A stretch of 64,000 nt of DNA from DATARN01 sp963851105 (GTDB lineage: Bacteria > Actinomycetota > Acidimicrobiia > Acidimicrobiales > Palsa-688). The DNA is taken from contig CAWKNP010000011.1 of NCBI GenBank assembly GCA_963851105.1, positions 1 through 64,000 of the forward strand, read 5' to 3'. The notes beneath the pieces were generated by a model. That model saw only the letters and a list, made by a program, of their open reading frames with translations, did not search any database and had not been told where the DNA came from. Position numbers and translations under genes: made by a program. Positions 44,149 through 53,564 of this stretch are shown one piece after another; the stretch's first letter is position 1, and the number at the start of each line of letters is the position of its first letter.

Positions 44149-45548
44149 GCCGGCGCTCCCACAGCGGCCACGGCGGCGAGGCCCCGCCGCTCGAGCTCGG
44201 CCGCCACCCGCACCAGCGCCGCCTCCCGGTAAGGCGCAGCCACCAGCTGGACCCCGAGGGGCAGCCCCTCGCCGCTGCGCCCGGCGGGCACCGTGAGCAC
44301 CGGCAACCCGACAAACGAAAGCGGCTGGGTGAAACAGCCCAGATACGGCTGGGTCAGTACCGTCTGGCCGTCGACGACCGCTTCACGCTGGCCAATGAGC
44401 GGAGCGGGAAAAGGGGTGGTCGGAGCCAGGACTATGTCCACCGACGCCATGGCCCCGGCGACCGCAGCTCGAAACCAACGGCGGAACCGCTGGGCCGCCA
44501 GGTACGCCGAAGCGGGGATCATCGCCCCGGCCAGGAAACGGTCCCGTGTCATGGGATCGAATTCTGCCGCCCGGGTGCGGAGGTCGTGCAAGTGGTTCTG
44601 GGCCCCTTCGGCGGCGGTGATGACCATGGCCGCGCTACGGGCCCGGGCCGCCTCGGGAAAATTGACCGACGCGCCGGCGCCGAGCGCTTCGGCGACAGCT
44701 CCCACCACTGCCAGAGCCTCGGCGGTCGCGCCCCGTGCGAAGTAGTCACCGAGGACCGCGATCCGCAGCCCCGATATCCCCTCGCCGAGGGCTGCGGAGA
44801 TCGGCTGCCGGGCCCGGGTGCTGGTTACGGGATCGCCGGGGTCGTGGCCGTGGAGGACATCGAAGCTGACGGCCAGGTCGCGCACCGATCGGGCCAGGAC
44901 TCCGACGTGGTCGAGGCTCCCGCAGAACGGGTACATACCCCGCCGGGACAGCCTCCCGTAGGTCGGCTTCAAGCCGAAAATGCCGCACAGCGCCGCGGGT
45001 ACCCGGACTGACCCGTTGGTGTCAGACCCGAGGGAAAGGGGCACGAAGCCGGCCGCCACCGCCGCCCCCGACCCGCCCGACGACCCGCCCGCCACCCGCG
45101 TCCGGTCATGGGGATTGCGGCAGGGGCCGTAGTGCGAGTTTTCCGTCGTGAAACCATAGGCGTACTCATCCATGTTCAAGGCGCCGACCAGGACCGCGCC
45201 CGCCGCGACCATTCCCGCCACAGCCGCCGCGTCGGTGGTCGCCGGCGGATCGGTCCGGCTGATCGAGGAACCGGACACCGTCACCTCGCCGGCCACGTCG
45301 AACAGGTTCTTGACCGCGAACGGCACCCCGGCCAGGGGCCCGGGGTCCTTCCCGGCCGCGATCACGGCGTCGACCCGGGCCGCCTCCCGGCGGGCCCGGT
45401 CGCCGAAGACCGAGGTGAAACTGTTGATGGCGCCGTCACCGGCCGCGATCGTCGCCAGCGTGTCGTCGGTCACGTCGAGTGCCCGGCGGGTGCCCGCCCG
45501 CACCTGCGCCGCGATCGCCAAGCCGTCGTCGGCGGCGCCGGCTGTCAT
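44145..45548 (-). CDS. atzE: AtzE-like amidase (amidase-signature family)
   Basis: This Ser-cisSer-Lys hydrolase acts on a C-N amide bond. The catalytic Lys 80 is in GVPFAVKNLFD, cis-Ser 156 in AGGSSGGSGAAVA and nucleophile Ser 180 in SLGSDTNGSVRVPAA. The 467 residues start at ATG 45548, in an ATGA overlap with the small AtzG-like gene. With AtzG upstream and AtzH downstream this is a complete AtzG-E-H operon. AtzE of Pseudomonas hydrolyses 1-carboxybiuret in cyanuric acid breakdown; most relatives act on other ureides or oxalurate-like compounds, so the substrate here is open. Confidence 0.88.
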   Translation of the reverse strand: MTAGAADDGLAIAAQVRAGTRRALDVTDDTLATIAAGDGAINSFTSVFGDRARREAARVDAVIAAGKDPGPLAGVPFAVKNLFDVAGEVTVSGSSISRTDPPATTDAAAVAGMVAAGAVLVGALNMDEYAYGFTTENSHYGPCRNPHDRTRVAGGSSGGSGAAVAAGFVPLSLGSDTNGSVRVPAALCGIFGLKPTYGRLSRRGMYPFCGSLDHVGVLARSVRDLAVSFDVLHGHDPGDPVTSTRARQPISAALGEGISGLRIAVLGDYFARGATAEALAVVGAVAEALGAGASVNFPEAARARSAAMVITAAEGAQNHLHDLRTRAAEFDPMTRDRFLAGAMIPASAYLAAQRFRRWFRAAVAGAMASVDIVLAPTTPFPAPLIGQREAVVDGQTVLTQPYLGCFTQPLSFVGLPVLTVPAGRSGEGLPLGVQLVAAPYREAALVRVAAELERRGLAAVAAVGAPA

Positions 45549-45736
45549 GGCCGGAATACCGCGGCGGAGTCTTCGGGCAGGTCGACAGGGCCGCCTTCGA
45601 GTGATGCCGCCCGCTCCAAGATGGCCTCCAGGTGCCGGACGACACCCGGCCACCACGCCTCGTCGATGGCCAGGCCGGCGGCCGCGCCCGCCCCTCGGGC
45701 GTAGCGCTCGATATCGCTCACGTCAGGCGATGCCAC
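45545..45736 (-). CDS. atzG: AtzG-like small amidase subunit (DUF4089)
   Basis: The 63-residue helical protein reads DVSDIERYARGAGAAAGL, then EAWWPGVVRHLEAILERAA and ends EDSAAVFRP. This matches DUF4089/AtzG, a small subunit that binds AtzE like GatC binds GatA. GTG 45736 starts it. The stop overlaps the atzE start by four bases (ATGA), typical for subunits made in equal amounts. The divergent ABC transporter starts 136 bases away. Confidence 0.8.
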   Translation of the reverse strand: MASPDVSDIERYARGAGAAAGLAIDEAWWPGVVRHLEAILERAASLEGGPVDLPEDSAAVFRP

Positions 45737-45872
45737 AGCCCCTATCTTGCCGGACCCGGTGGCCGGCCCGCGGAGCCGAACGGCGGCTTAACATACCCGT
45801 CACAATCAGATGTTCTTGGCCGAAAACTGCCGCCCATAGGCGCTCGACGGTGCGCCAGGGAAGGGGTGGAAT

Positions 45873-46652
45873 GTGACGGAGGGAACGGCAGCGACGGCAG
45901 GTTCGGTACTCGCGCTCGATCGAGTGTCGATGGTCTTTCCCGATGGCACCGCGGCGCTCGACGGCGTCAACGTGCGCGTCCGACCCGGCGAGCTCATCAG
46001 CGTGGTGGGACCGTCAGGGTGCGGAAAGTCGACGATGCTGCGCGTCGCAGCCGGTCTCATCGAGGCGACCAGCGGGACGGTGGCGGTGGCCCGCGAGCGC
46101 CTGGGTTTCGTGTTCCAGGACGCGACCCTCCTGCCGTGGCGGACAGTGCAGGGCAACGTCGAGTTGCTGCTCGAACTGCACGGCGTAGGCCGGTCGCAAC
46201 GGCACGAACGCGCCGCCGAGGCCATCGCGGCAGTCGGCCTCGAGGGCTTCGAGCACCATCACCCGAAGAGCCTGTCCGGCGGCATGAAGATGCGGGCGTC
46301 GCTGGCTCGCTGGCTGACCCTCGACCCGACCGTCTTCTTGTTCGACGAACCATTCGCGGCGTTGGACGAGATCACCCGGCAGCGCCTCAACGAGGAGTTG
46401 CTGCGTCTGTTCGGGGCCAAGGGCTTCGCGGGGCTGTTCGTGACCCACTCAGTGTTCGAGGCGGCCTACCTCTCCTCTCGTGTCCTGGTCATGTCGCCCC
46501 GCCCGGGGCGCATCGTCGCCGACATCACGGTGCCGTTCCCCTATCCCCGGGCGCCCGAGCTCCGCTTCGATCCCGCCATGGCCGAAGTTGCCGGCGCGGT
46601 GTCGGCCGCCCTCCGGGAGGCGACCCTCGGCCCGGCCGGGGTCCGGGCGTGA
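45873..46652 (+). CDS. NitT/TauT-type ABC transporter ATPase
   Basis: Walker A is VVGPSGCGKST, Q-loop FVFQDATLLPWRTV, signature SLSGGMKMRASLARWL, Walker B VFLFDEPFAALDE, and H-loop VTHS. The LPWRTVQGNV phrase is typical of nitrate/taurine/thiamine-precursor ATPases. GTG 45873 follows GGGAAGGGGTGGA. Its TGA overlaps the permease GTG by four bases. Expressed divergently from the amidase operon, it probably imports the amidase substrate or a related nitrogen compound. Confidence 0.9.
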   Translation: MTEGTAATAGSVLALDRVSMVFPDGTAALDGVNVRVRPGELISVVGPSGCGKSTMLRVAAGLIEATSGTVAVARERLGFVFQDATLLPWRTVQGNVELLLELHGVGRSQRHERAAEAIAAVGLEGFEHHHPKSLSGGMKMRASLARWLTLDPTVFLFDEPFAALDEITRQRLNEELLRLFGAKGFAGLFVTHSVFEAAYLSSRVLVMSPRPGRIVADITVPFPYPRAPELRFDPAMAEVAGAVSAALREATLGPAGVRA

Positions 46653-47563
46653 CCGACACCCTCCACGAACCTGCCGAGACCAAGGCGCCGCCGCCCGCTC
46701 ACGTGACGCCGGACATGGCCGATCTCGCCGCCGGCACGGCAGACGGACGCCGCGCCCCGTACCGGCGGTCACCATGGGCCGCCATCGCCGTGGTCCTACC
46801 GGCGTTGGTCACGCTCATCGTGTTCATCGGGCTCTGGCAGTTGGCCAGTACCGAGATGATCAGCCACCAGCGCCGCTTCCTCGTCCCCACGCCGGCCACG
46901 GTCCTGACCAAAGGCCTGCTCGACGGCACCACAATGCGCCAGATCGGGGCGAGCTTGTGGCTGACAACCCGGCTGTCGTTGTTCGGGTTGGCGGTAGCCA
47001 TCGTGGCCGGACTGGCCCTCGGCGTGGCCATGTTCCGGTTCCGCTGGGCGGAGCGGGCGTCCTTCCCCTACCTGGTCGCCCTCCAAGCGGTGCCCGTGCT
47101 CGCCCTCGCGCCGTTGATGACGGTCGTGTTCGGCTACTCGTTCTGGGCCAAGAGCGTCATCGTGGTGATCATCGCCTTCTTCCCGATCCCGACCACCCTC
47201 CTGCTCGGCATGAAATCGGTGGACAAAGCGCTGGTCGACCTGTTCCGGCTTTCTGGGGCCAGTTGGTGGACCCAGCTGCGCAAATTGGCGCTGCCCAATG
47301 CCCTGCCGTCACTGTTCACGGGCCTGCGGATCTCCGCCGGCCTGTCGGTTGTCGGCGCCATTGTCGGCGAGCTCTTTTTCCAGCAGGGCTCCCCCGGACT
47401 CGGGCAGCGGATCTACGCCTACCAGACCAACATGCAGTACCCGCAGCTGTACACCGCCATCATCTTCTCGTCGCTGCTCGGTATCGCCATCTTCTGCCTG
47501 GTCGGATGGGCCGGCCACCGGGCAATCCGGTCGTGGCACGAGTCGGCGGCCGGCGATCAGTGA
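46649..47563 (+). CDS. NitT/TauT-type ABC transporter permease
   Basis: This is a 304-residue inner-membrane permease with about six helices after an unusually long polar N-terminus of about 50 residues. It carries the EAA loop: DLFRLSGASWWTQLRKLALP followed by NALPSLFTGLRISAGLSVVGA, the BPD_transp_1 coupling helix. GTG 46649 lies in a GTGA overlap with the ATPase stop. It sits between the ATPase and the binding-protein gene, completing the importer. Confidence 0.9.
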   Translation: MTDTLHEPAETKAPPPAHVTPDMADLAAGTADGRRAPYRRSPWAAIAVVLPALVTLIVFIGLWQLASTEMISHQRRFLVPTPATVLTKGLLDGTTMRQIGASLWLTTRLSLFGLAVAIVAGLALGVAMFRFRWAERASFPYLVALQAVPVLALAPLMTVVFGYSFWAKSVIVVIIAFFPIPTTLLLGMKSVDKALVDLFRLSGASWWTQLRKLALPNALPSLFTGLRISAGLSVVGAIVGELFFQQGSPGLGQRIYAYQTNMQYPQLYTAIIFSSLLGIAIFCLVGWAGHRAIRSWHESAAGDQ

Positions 47564-47589
47564 GCCGTCACCCTCGAGGGCGCCCGACC

Positions 47590-48786
47590 GTGAAACGCTC
47601 GCTACTGGTGCCGCTCGCCGTCGCGGCGCTGGCCGGGCTCGTCTCGGCATGCTCGGCGTCGACCACGACGACTACCGCCGGGCGGGCGAAAGGGTTGGGC
47701 GCCTTCGCTCGCGCCCATTACACCACCAGCCTCACCGGCTCCTGCCCCAACCCCATCGTCGTCCAGGCCGACTGGTTGCCCGAGGCCGACCACGGCTTCC
47801 TCTATCAGCTGATCGGGGGCGGAGGCAGCCAGTCGCAGTACACCTACCAGGGCCCGCTCGGCGCGACCGGCGTCAACCTGGAGATCCTCTCCGGCGGCCC
47901 CGGGCTGGGCACCGGCGTCAGCCAACCCTCCTCCCTCTACGCCGGCAACCTGGTGAAACGCGTCACGCCCACACTGGCCATGGTTTCCTCCGACGACGCC
48001 ATCCAGTACTCGCAGCAGTTCCCCACCACCGCGGTCTTCTCGGAATACGAGAAGAGCCCGCAGGTGATCATCTACGACCCCGCCAAGTACCACATCACAT
48101 CGCTGGCCGAGCTGAAGGCGGCCGCGGCCGGCGGCGCCAAGATCTACGCGGTGTCCACGACCTTCAGTTACGTCCGTTGGCTTGAGGCGCAGGGCATCAA
48201 CCACAACGCCTTCATTGGCGGCTACCAGGGTGATCTGGAGAAGTTCGTAGGCGGCGCCGGTTCCCTACTCAACCAGGGCTTCGCCACCAACGAGATCTTC
48301 ACCCTCGAGCATCTGACGCCCAACTGGGACAAGCCGGTGGGCTACCTGTACATCGCTGATGCCGGCCTGCCCTACGCCCAGTCAGCCATGGCAGTGGCCA
48401 GCAACAAACTGGCCTCGCTGGCCCCCTGCCTCAAAAAGCTCGTGCCCATCCTGCAGCACTCGCTCGTCGACTACGTGACCGAACCGAGCGAGGTCGACAC
48501 GATGCTGGCGGACTTCAACAACAAGGGTCTCGGCGCCCCCTTCTGGCACACCCCGCTCGACCTGAGCACTGCCGCCGCCAAGATCATGGTCTCCGACAAG
48601 CTGGTGGCCAACACTCCGGGGACCGCCAGTGTCGGCGCCTTCGACATGGATCAGGTGAACACGGTGATCTCCGATCTGGTGGGAGTCGACCAGGCCGCGG
48701 GCATTACCTCGCTCAATCCCAAGGTGACGGCCGCGGACATCGCCACCAACCAGTTCATCGACCCGGCGGTGGGCCTCAATTCGTAG
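47590..48786 (+). CDS. ABC transporter substrate-binding lipoprotein
   Basis: The signal peptide MKRSLLVPLAVAALAGLVSA ends at lipobox Cys 21 (VSAC). The mature part is a periplasmic-binding-protein fold: SCPNPIVVQADWLPEADHG, LEILSGGPGLGTGVSQPSS, VIIYDPAKYHITSLAELKA and a C-terminal helix region. Ligand-contact residues cannot be deduced. GTG 47590 starts the protein 26 bases after the permease. The 398-residue length is slightly large for the SsuA/TauA type. Confidence 0.88.
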   Translation: MKRSLLVPLAVAALAGLVSACSASTTTTTAGRAKGLGAFARAHYTTSLTGSCPNPIVVQADWLPEADHGFLYQLIGGGGSQSQYTYQGPLGATGVNLEILSGGPGLGTGVSQPSSLYAGNLVKRVTPTLAMVSSDDAIQYSQQFPTTAVFSEYEKSPQVIIYDPAKYHITSLAELKAAAAGGAKIYAVSTTFSYVRWLEAQGINHNAFIGGYQGDLEKFVGGAGSLLNQGFATNEIFTLEHLTPNWDKPVGYLYIADAGLPYAQSAMAVASNKLASLAPCLKKLVPILQHSLVDYVTEPSEVDTMLADFNNKGLGAPFWHTPLDLSTAAAKIMVSDKLVANTPGTASVGAFDMDQVNTVISDLVGVDQAAGITSLNPKVTAADIATNQFIDPAVGLNS

Positions 48787-48862
48787 CCCGCGTGCGGGCC
48801 AGCACACTTACGAGGGGGCTCGATCGGGCTCGGCACCGGGATTTCTGGGTAGGGATGGAGCG

Positions 48863-49255
48863 GTGACCGTCGAAGGACACGTTGCCGCAGAGGTCGAGCG
48901 ACAACCGCGGCGCTTCACCCGGATGGCGCAGAGGATCACGCACTGGTCCGGTTCCGCGTCGGCTGCGGTCGGCGTCGTGGCAGCGCTGCTGGTCTGGGTC
49001 GCGGTCGGGGCGTGGGCCGATTTCCCCCGCTGGTGGGAGGTCGGCGCCACCGTCGGGCTCTCCTTCATCACCCTGTTGATGCTGGTGCTGATCCAGCACA
49101 CCCAGAACCACGACGACGAGGCGGTGCAGCTCAAGCTGGACGAGCTGATCCGGGCCAACCCTGACGCAACCAACAACATGATGCGCCTGGAAGACGCCAG
49201 CCAATCCGACCTGGCACGGATCCGTAGGGCCTTCACGGACGAGGTTCCGGAGTAA
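48863..49255 (+). CDS. Low-affinity iron permease-family protein
   Basis: This is a 130-residue protein with two transmembrane helices (SGSASAAVGVVAALLVWVAVG; VGATVGLSFITLLMLVLIQH) and the family tail HTQNHDDEAVQLKLDELIRA. This matches the bacterial Iron_permease (Fet4-like) domain. The iron-transport function is carried over from yeast Fet4 and is not shown for bacterial short forms. GTG 48863 follows GGGATGGAG. The gene appears to stand alone. Confidence 0.85.
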   Translation: MTVEGHVAAEVERQPRRFTRMAQRITHWSGSASAAVGVVAALLVWVAVGAWADFPRWWEVGATVGLSFITLLMLVLIQHTQNHDDEAVQLKLDELIRANPDATNNMMRLEDASQSDLARIRRAFTDEVPE

Positions 49256-49285
49256 GGCCGCCCGCGTCGGGGGGTGCCCACCGCC

Positions 49286-50342
49286 TCAGACCATGGACCG
49301 GCACCGACTCTCGAGGTAGGTGACCAGCAACCAGAAGTCCCCGAAGGCGGGATTGGTGGTCTGGCCATGGAAGAAGCGGTAGTAGATCTGCTGCAAGATG
49401 GCGGCCAGGCGGAACAGGCCGAAGAGCTCGTAGAAGACCCAGTTGTCCACGACTCGCCCCGTCGCCGCGCAGTAGTACGCCGCGAGCTCGGCTCGAGTCG
49501 GCATCCCCGGCAGATCGGAGGGCTGGCGCTTGAACCGCAGGAACATCGCGTCGTCGGAAGCCTCGACCCAGTACGCCAGCGCGGCGCCGACGTCCATCAG
49601 CGGATCACCGAGCGTCGCCATCTCCCAGTCCAGCATCGCCACCACCTCCAACGAGGAGGAGAGAACCAGGTTGTCAAGGCGGAAGTCGTTGTGGATGAGG
49701 CAGGTGGCCACATCAAGGGGCTGATTGTCCGCCAGCCATGACATCAGCCACGAGTAGTCGGGCACGTTCGGCGTCCGGGCCCGGCGGTAGCGCTCGGACC
49801 ACCCCGCCACCTGGCGGGCCACGTAGCCGGCACCGCGGCCCAGGTCGCCCAGGCCGGCGACGACAGGGTCGACCTCGTGCAGGGCCACCAGGCAGTCGAG
49901 GGCGCGCCTGCCGAGCTCCCCCGCCGCCGGGGGCGGCAAGGACACACCCGGCGGCAGCGACTGCCGCAGGATCATCCCGCAGACCCGCTCCATCACATAG
50001 AACACCGAGCCGATCACCGTCGGGTCCTCGCACAGCGCCAGCACGTCGGGCACGTACGGGAACCACGGCTTGAGCTGCCGCTGCACCCGGAACTCCCGGG
50101 CCATGTCGTGGGCCGACGCCGCCTTCTGGCCCGCCGGCGGCCGCCGCAGCACGACATCGCGCCCCGGGTAGCGCAACAGGTAGGTCAGGTTGGACGCACC
50201 GCCGCCGAATTGCTCCACCACAGGCGGCGCCGCGCCGAGGCGCCGCCAGATCGGCAACAGACCCCAGCCACGAGTGGACGGCCGCCACGTCGAAGGCATC
50301 TTCGGGGCGCACGGGCCCCGGCTCGTCGTTCAGGGCGCCCAC
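49286..50342 (-). pseudogene. APH-like phosphotransferase (ACAD10/11 kinase type), one-base frameshift
   Basis: The kinase core is intact from about 50240: VEQFGGGASNLTYLLRYPG, the Brenner motif CLIHNDFRLDNLVL, and MLDWEMATLGDPLMDVG. The N-terminus GPVRPEDAFDVAAVHSWLG is in another frame, starting at GTG 50342 and overlapping the acyl-CoA dehydrogenase stop. The switch is near 50225-50245. Joined, about 350 residues match the bacterial counterpart of the kinase domain in human ACAD10/ACAD11. It forms an operon with the dehydrogenase. The indel may be a consensus error. Confidence 0.78.
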
Positions 50343-51520
50343 TGCCGCAGCTCGCGCCGGGCCACCACCCCGAGGTGCACCTCATCAGGACCGTCGGCCA
50401 GCCGCAACGCCCGCACGTGGGCGTACATCCACGCGAGCGGGAAGTCGTCGCTGACGCCGGCGCCGCCAAAGGTCTGGATGGCGTGGTCCAGGACCCGCAA
50501 CGCCATGGCGGGCACCGCAACCTTGATCCCCGACACCGCGGTCCGCGCCGCCCGGTTCCCCGCGGTATCCATCAGCCAGGCGGCGTGCAGGGTGTACAGC
50601 CGGGCCTGGTCGATCGCGATGCGGGCCTCGGCGATCCATGACTGGACGACGCCCTGCTCGGCCAGGGTCTTGCCGAACGCCCGCCGGCTGTGGGCCCGCT
50701 GGCACATGAGCTCGAGGGCCCGCTCGGCTACCCCGATGGTGCGCATGCAGTGGTGGACCCGACCGGGCCCGAGGCGGGCCTGGGCCATGGCGAACCCGGC
50801 GCCCTCGGAACCGAGCAGGCTGGCCACCGGCACCCGCACGTCGCTGAAGAGGACCTCGCAATGCCCCTCCCGGTCGGCGTACCCGAAGACCGGGAGGTTG
50901 CGGACCACGGTCACCCCCGGGGTGTCCGCAGGGACCATGATCATCGATTGCTGCTGATAGGGGTGGGCCTCGGGGTCGGTCTTGCCCATCACGATGAACA
51001 CCGCGCACCGCGGCGATGCGGCCCCCGAGATCCACCACTTGCGGCCGTTCACCACGTACTCATCGCCCCGGCGCTCGATCCGGCACGAGATGTTGGTGGC
51101 GTCGGACGAGGCCACGTCGGGTTCGGTCATGGCGAACGCCGATCGGATCTCCCCATCGAGCAGCGGTTCGAGCCACCGCTGCTTCTGCTCGTCGGAACCG
51201 AACAGCGAGAGGATCTCCATGTTTCCGGTGTCGGGGGCCGAGCAGTTGCAGGCCTCGGCGGCGAGCAGGGACCGGCCCATGACCTCGGCCAGAGGGGCGT
51301 AGTCGACATTGGAAAGGCGGCCGGGGAAAAAGAGGTTCCACAGTCCCCGGCTTTTGGCCTCGACCTTCAGGTCCTCCAGGATCGGGGGCTGGCCGTGGGG
51401 GTCGCCGAGCTCGGCCATCTGCCGGCGGTAGACCTCCTCGGCCGGGCACACGTGAGAGTCCATGAACGCCACCAGGCGCTCCCGCAGCTCGATGGCGGCC
51501 GGCGAGAGGGCAAAGTCCAC
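50330..51520 (-). CDS. Acyl-CoA dehydrogenase (ACAD11-like)
   Basis: This FAD enzyme of 396 residues shows FAMTEPDVASSDATNISC and ERRGDEYVVNGRKWWISGA at the substrate/FAD face, RTIGVAERALELMCQRA, then FGGAGVSDDFPLAWMYAHVR near the active site. The sequence pattern and the kinase partner match ACAD10/ACAD11-type enzymes. In mammals and in Pseudomonas LvaA/LvaC, the pair converts 4-hydroxyacyl-CoA to 3-hydroxyacyl-CoA through a phosphorylated intermediate. A similar job is likely here. The stop overlaps the kinase start by about 13 bases. Confidence 0.9.
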   Translation of the reverse strand: MDFALSPAAIELRERLVAFMDSHVCPAEEVYRRQMAELGDPHGQPPILEDLKVEAKSRGLWNLFFPGRLSNVDYAPLAEVMGRSLLAAEACNCSAPDTGNMEILSLFGSDEQKQRWLEPLLDGEIRSAFAMTEPDVASSDATNISCRIERRGDEYVVNGRKWWISGAASPRCAVFIVMGKTDPEAHPYQQQSMIMVPADTPGVTVVRNLPVFGYADREGHCEVLFSDVRVPVASLLGSEGAGFAMAQARLGPGRVHHCMRTIGVAERALELMCQRAHSRRAFGKTLAEQGVVQSWIAEARIAIDQARLYTLHAAWLMDTAGNRAARTAVSGIKVAVPAMALRVLDHAIQTFGGAGVSDDFPLAWMYAHVRALRLADGPDEVHLGVVARRELRQWAP

Positions 51521-51563
51521 AGGGCTGTGCCCTACTCGGCGGCGGGGGCCGGGGTCGCGAAGA

Positions 51564-52664
51564 TCAGGCCAAGTTACCGTTCCCGCTCGAGCCGGAACGC
51601 CGCGACCAGTGGAAGATCGTCCAGCCGCCGAGGGCCCCGATCAGCAGCAGCGCGAAGCCGGCGCCGAGGAGCAGGGCGGCCCGGTTGCCCGGCGGCAGCG
51701 GCTTGGTGATGGGGTCGAAGGCCACGATCTTCGGCGCCGGCGCGGTGTCGGCGGTCTGGAAACCTGCCTGGATCACCGACGGATGCCCCGCCCCGGAGAC
51801 GTCGATGGCGAGGTCGTGGTTGAGCTGGCCGGCGCTGGTGTTGATGGTGATGTAGGACAGCCAGCCCTGGCCCGGGATCCACTCACTGTTCTGATCAGAT
51901 CGGAGGTCGCTGAGCAGGCTGGCCGAGGCGGGCTCGGCCGCCTGGATCTGGACACCCTGGTCGAGGCCCAGCAGCGCTGGGGCATGGTCGGTGAGAAGGA
52001 AAACGTCGGCCACCACCGGGGCTTCGGGCACCTTTGCCAGCGAAAGGATATGGAGCGGGACCCACGGGTTCGGTGTCGGGATGGTGATCTGGATCGGCGT
52101 GCCGTCGCCCGACTGCTCCTGGCGGGCCGCCGCCCTGGTGGCGTCGAAGCGGGCGGCCAGGAAGATCGGGCTGCGGCTGGCGTAGAAGGCCAGCATGGCA
52201 GGGGCGTCGTTGGAGACGGCGTAGCCGTGGGCCTTGACCCAGGCCAGGACCTCGGGACCGCCGCCTTTCAACACGGTGATGTCCAAGGCGTCGACGGTGG
52301 TCTGCAGGAGGACCTGGGCGGCGGGCGCCGCGGAGGTGGCCAAGCCCGCCTCGGCGGCAAACGCTCGCGGCGGGTTGACCTCACGCTCGAGGCGCTGAAG
52401 GGTCCAGCTGCCGGCCTTCTTCACGTCCGACGGGACACCGGGGAGCGGGATGATGGAGCCGAAGTTGGTGCCGCCGCCGGCGTACTGGAACGAGGTGACG
52501 TAGTGCTCGACACCATCGTGGTAGGCGGCGAGAGTGGTCGTGCGATCGAGCCGCACGGCGCCGTTGGGGGCCACCAAGCCGCCACAGGCGCCCGCGGGGG
52601 CGGCGGTGGCGGCCACCAGCAGCCCTGTTGCCAAAAGGACCAGCACCGAAAAGCTACGACGCAT
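51564..52664 (-). CDS. DUF2330 secreted, C-terminally anchored protein
   Basis: A signal peptide (RRSFSVLVLLATGLLVAATA) precedes the DUF2330 opening ACGGLVAPNGAVRLDRTTTL and HYVTSFQYAGGGTNFGSIIP. Large beta-rich ectodomain, then NRAALLLGAGFALLLIGALG as the C-terminal membrane helix and a short basic tail. At 366 residues it is complete. ATG 52664 gives a clean signal peptide; longer upstream frames are spurious. The family is widespread but has no known activity. Confidence 0.85.
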   Translation of the reverse strand: MRRSFSVLVLLATGLLVAATAAPAGACGGLVAPNGAVRLDRTTTLAAYHDGVEHYVTSFQYAGGGTNFGSIIPLPGVPSDVKKAGSWTLQRLEREVNPPRAFAAEAGLATSAAPAAQVLLQTTVDALDITVLKGGGPEVLAWVKAHGYAVSNDAPAMLAFYASRSPIFLAARFDATRAAARQEQSGDGTPIQITIPTPNPWVPLHILSLAKVPEAPVVADVFLLTDHAPALLGLDQGVQIQAAEPASASLLSDLRSDQNSEWIPGQGWLSYITINTSAGQLNHDLAIDVSGAGHPSVIQAGFQTADTAPAPKIVAFDPITKPLPPGNRAALLLGAGFALLLIGALGGWTIFHWSRRSGSSGNGNLA

Positions 52665-52772
52665 GGCGGACACTCCGATCGCTGCGAGAGGAGACAAGGA
52701 CGCCACTAGGACGCCCCGATCGCCGCCTTCGGTTCCGCTAAAGACCAAGATGTTCATATCCTGGAGGGCGAC

Positions 52773-53555
52773 ATGAGTGATCGAATCGGCGTCGGCACGG
52801 TGCCCGAGGGATTGGTGCCCAAAGGCGAAATCGAAGTTCCCGAGACCACGGGCGTCACCGAGCCGGAGCCGCCCCCGCCGCCGTATGTGCGGCCCGCGCC
52901 TCCCGAGGGCATGTTCGTATCCCTCGCCGAGCAGCTCGCCAACGTCCGGCGCTGGAACACCGAGCGAGGTTGGGGTCTCACCGAGAGCGACTTCTCTGCC
53001 GTCGACCTCACCCCGGCCAACCATGACGATCCGCTCGTCACCGACGTGATCGCGGTCTACCTCGAGGGCGACGGCGAGCTCGACGCGGTGCGGCGGACCT
53101 GCGACGAGCTGTGGGAGGTCGCCCGGCAGCAATTCGAGAATGCGTGGTGCTGGGATCAGAAGTGCTGGGACCTGAACCTGGTCGGCAAGAAGCATGTCCG
53201 CCTACTCCACGGCATACCCCACGAGCCGGGCATCAAGCGGGTGACCATCGACCTGGGTGCCCACTGGGAGCCCGTCTACCCCACCCGGTCGATCGACGTC
53301 CGCTCACGCGACTCCGCCGCCGCCGAGGTCCTGGCGGCTGCCGCCCATTTTCCCAAGTGGGTCCGGGCCATGGACGGCGTGAAGGTGCCGTACGTGCAGC
53401 TGTCGGGATACCAGATCACGCTGGTGCTCCAGGAGTCCTGGCGGCGCCTGCCCTGCCTCAGCTGGAACGAATCGCGCCGTACCCTCAGCCTCACCGCCCA
53501 CTGGTCGGACATCTTCGCCCCCCGCTGGTCATCGCCGGTCGTGGTCGCCAGATAG
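52773..53555 (+). CDS. Uncharacterised protein with Pro-rich N-terminus
   Basis: ATG 52773 is preceded by CTGGAGGGCGAC, a strong ribosome-binding site. The first 45 residues are Glu/Pro-rich (TEPEPPPPPYVRPAPPEG), followed by a globular region with many Trp: VRRWNTERGWGLTESDFS, AWCWDQKCWDLNLVG and WEPVYPTRSIDV. There is no membrane segment. I recognise no family. It sits 9 bases before another unknown small gene, so the two are probably co-transcribed. Confidence 0.65.
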   Translation: MSDRIGVGTVPEGLVPKGEIEVPETTGVTEPEPPPPPYVRPAPPEGMFVSLAEQLANVRRWNTERGWGLTESDFSAVDLTPANHDDPLVTDVIAVYLEGDGELDAVRRTCDELWEVARQQFENAWCWDQKCWDLNLVGKKHVRLLHGIPHEPGIKRVTIDLGAHWEPVYPTRSIDVRSRDSAAAEVLAAAAHFPKWVRAMDGVKVPYVQLSGYQITLVLQESWRRLPCLSWNESRRTLSLTAHWSDIFAPRWSSPVVVAR

Positions 53556-53564
53556 CGTCCGGGG

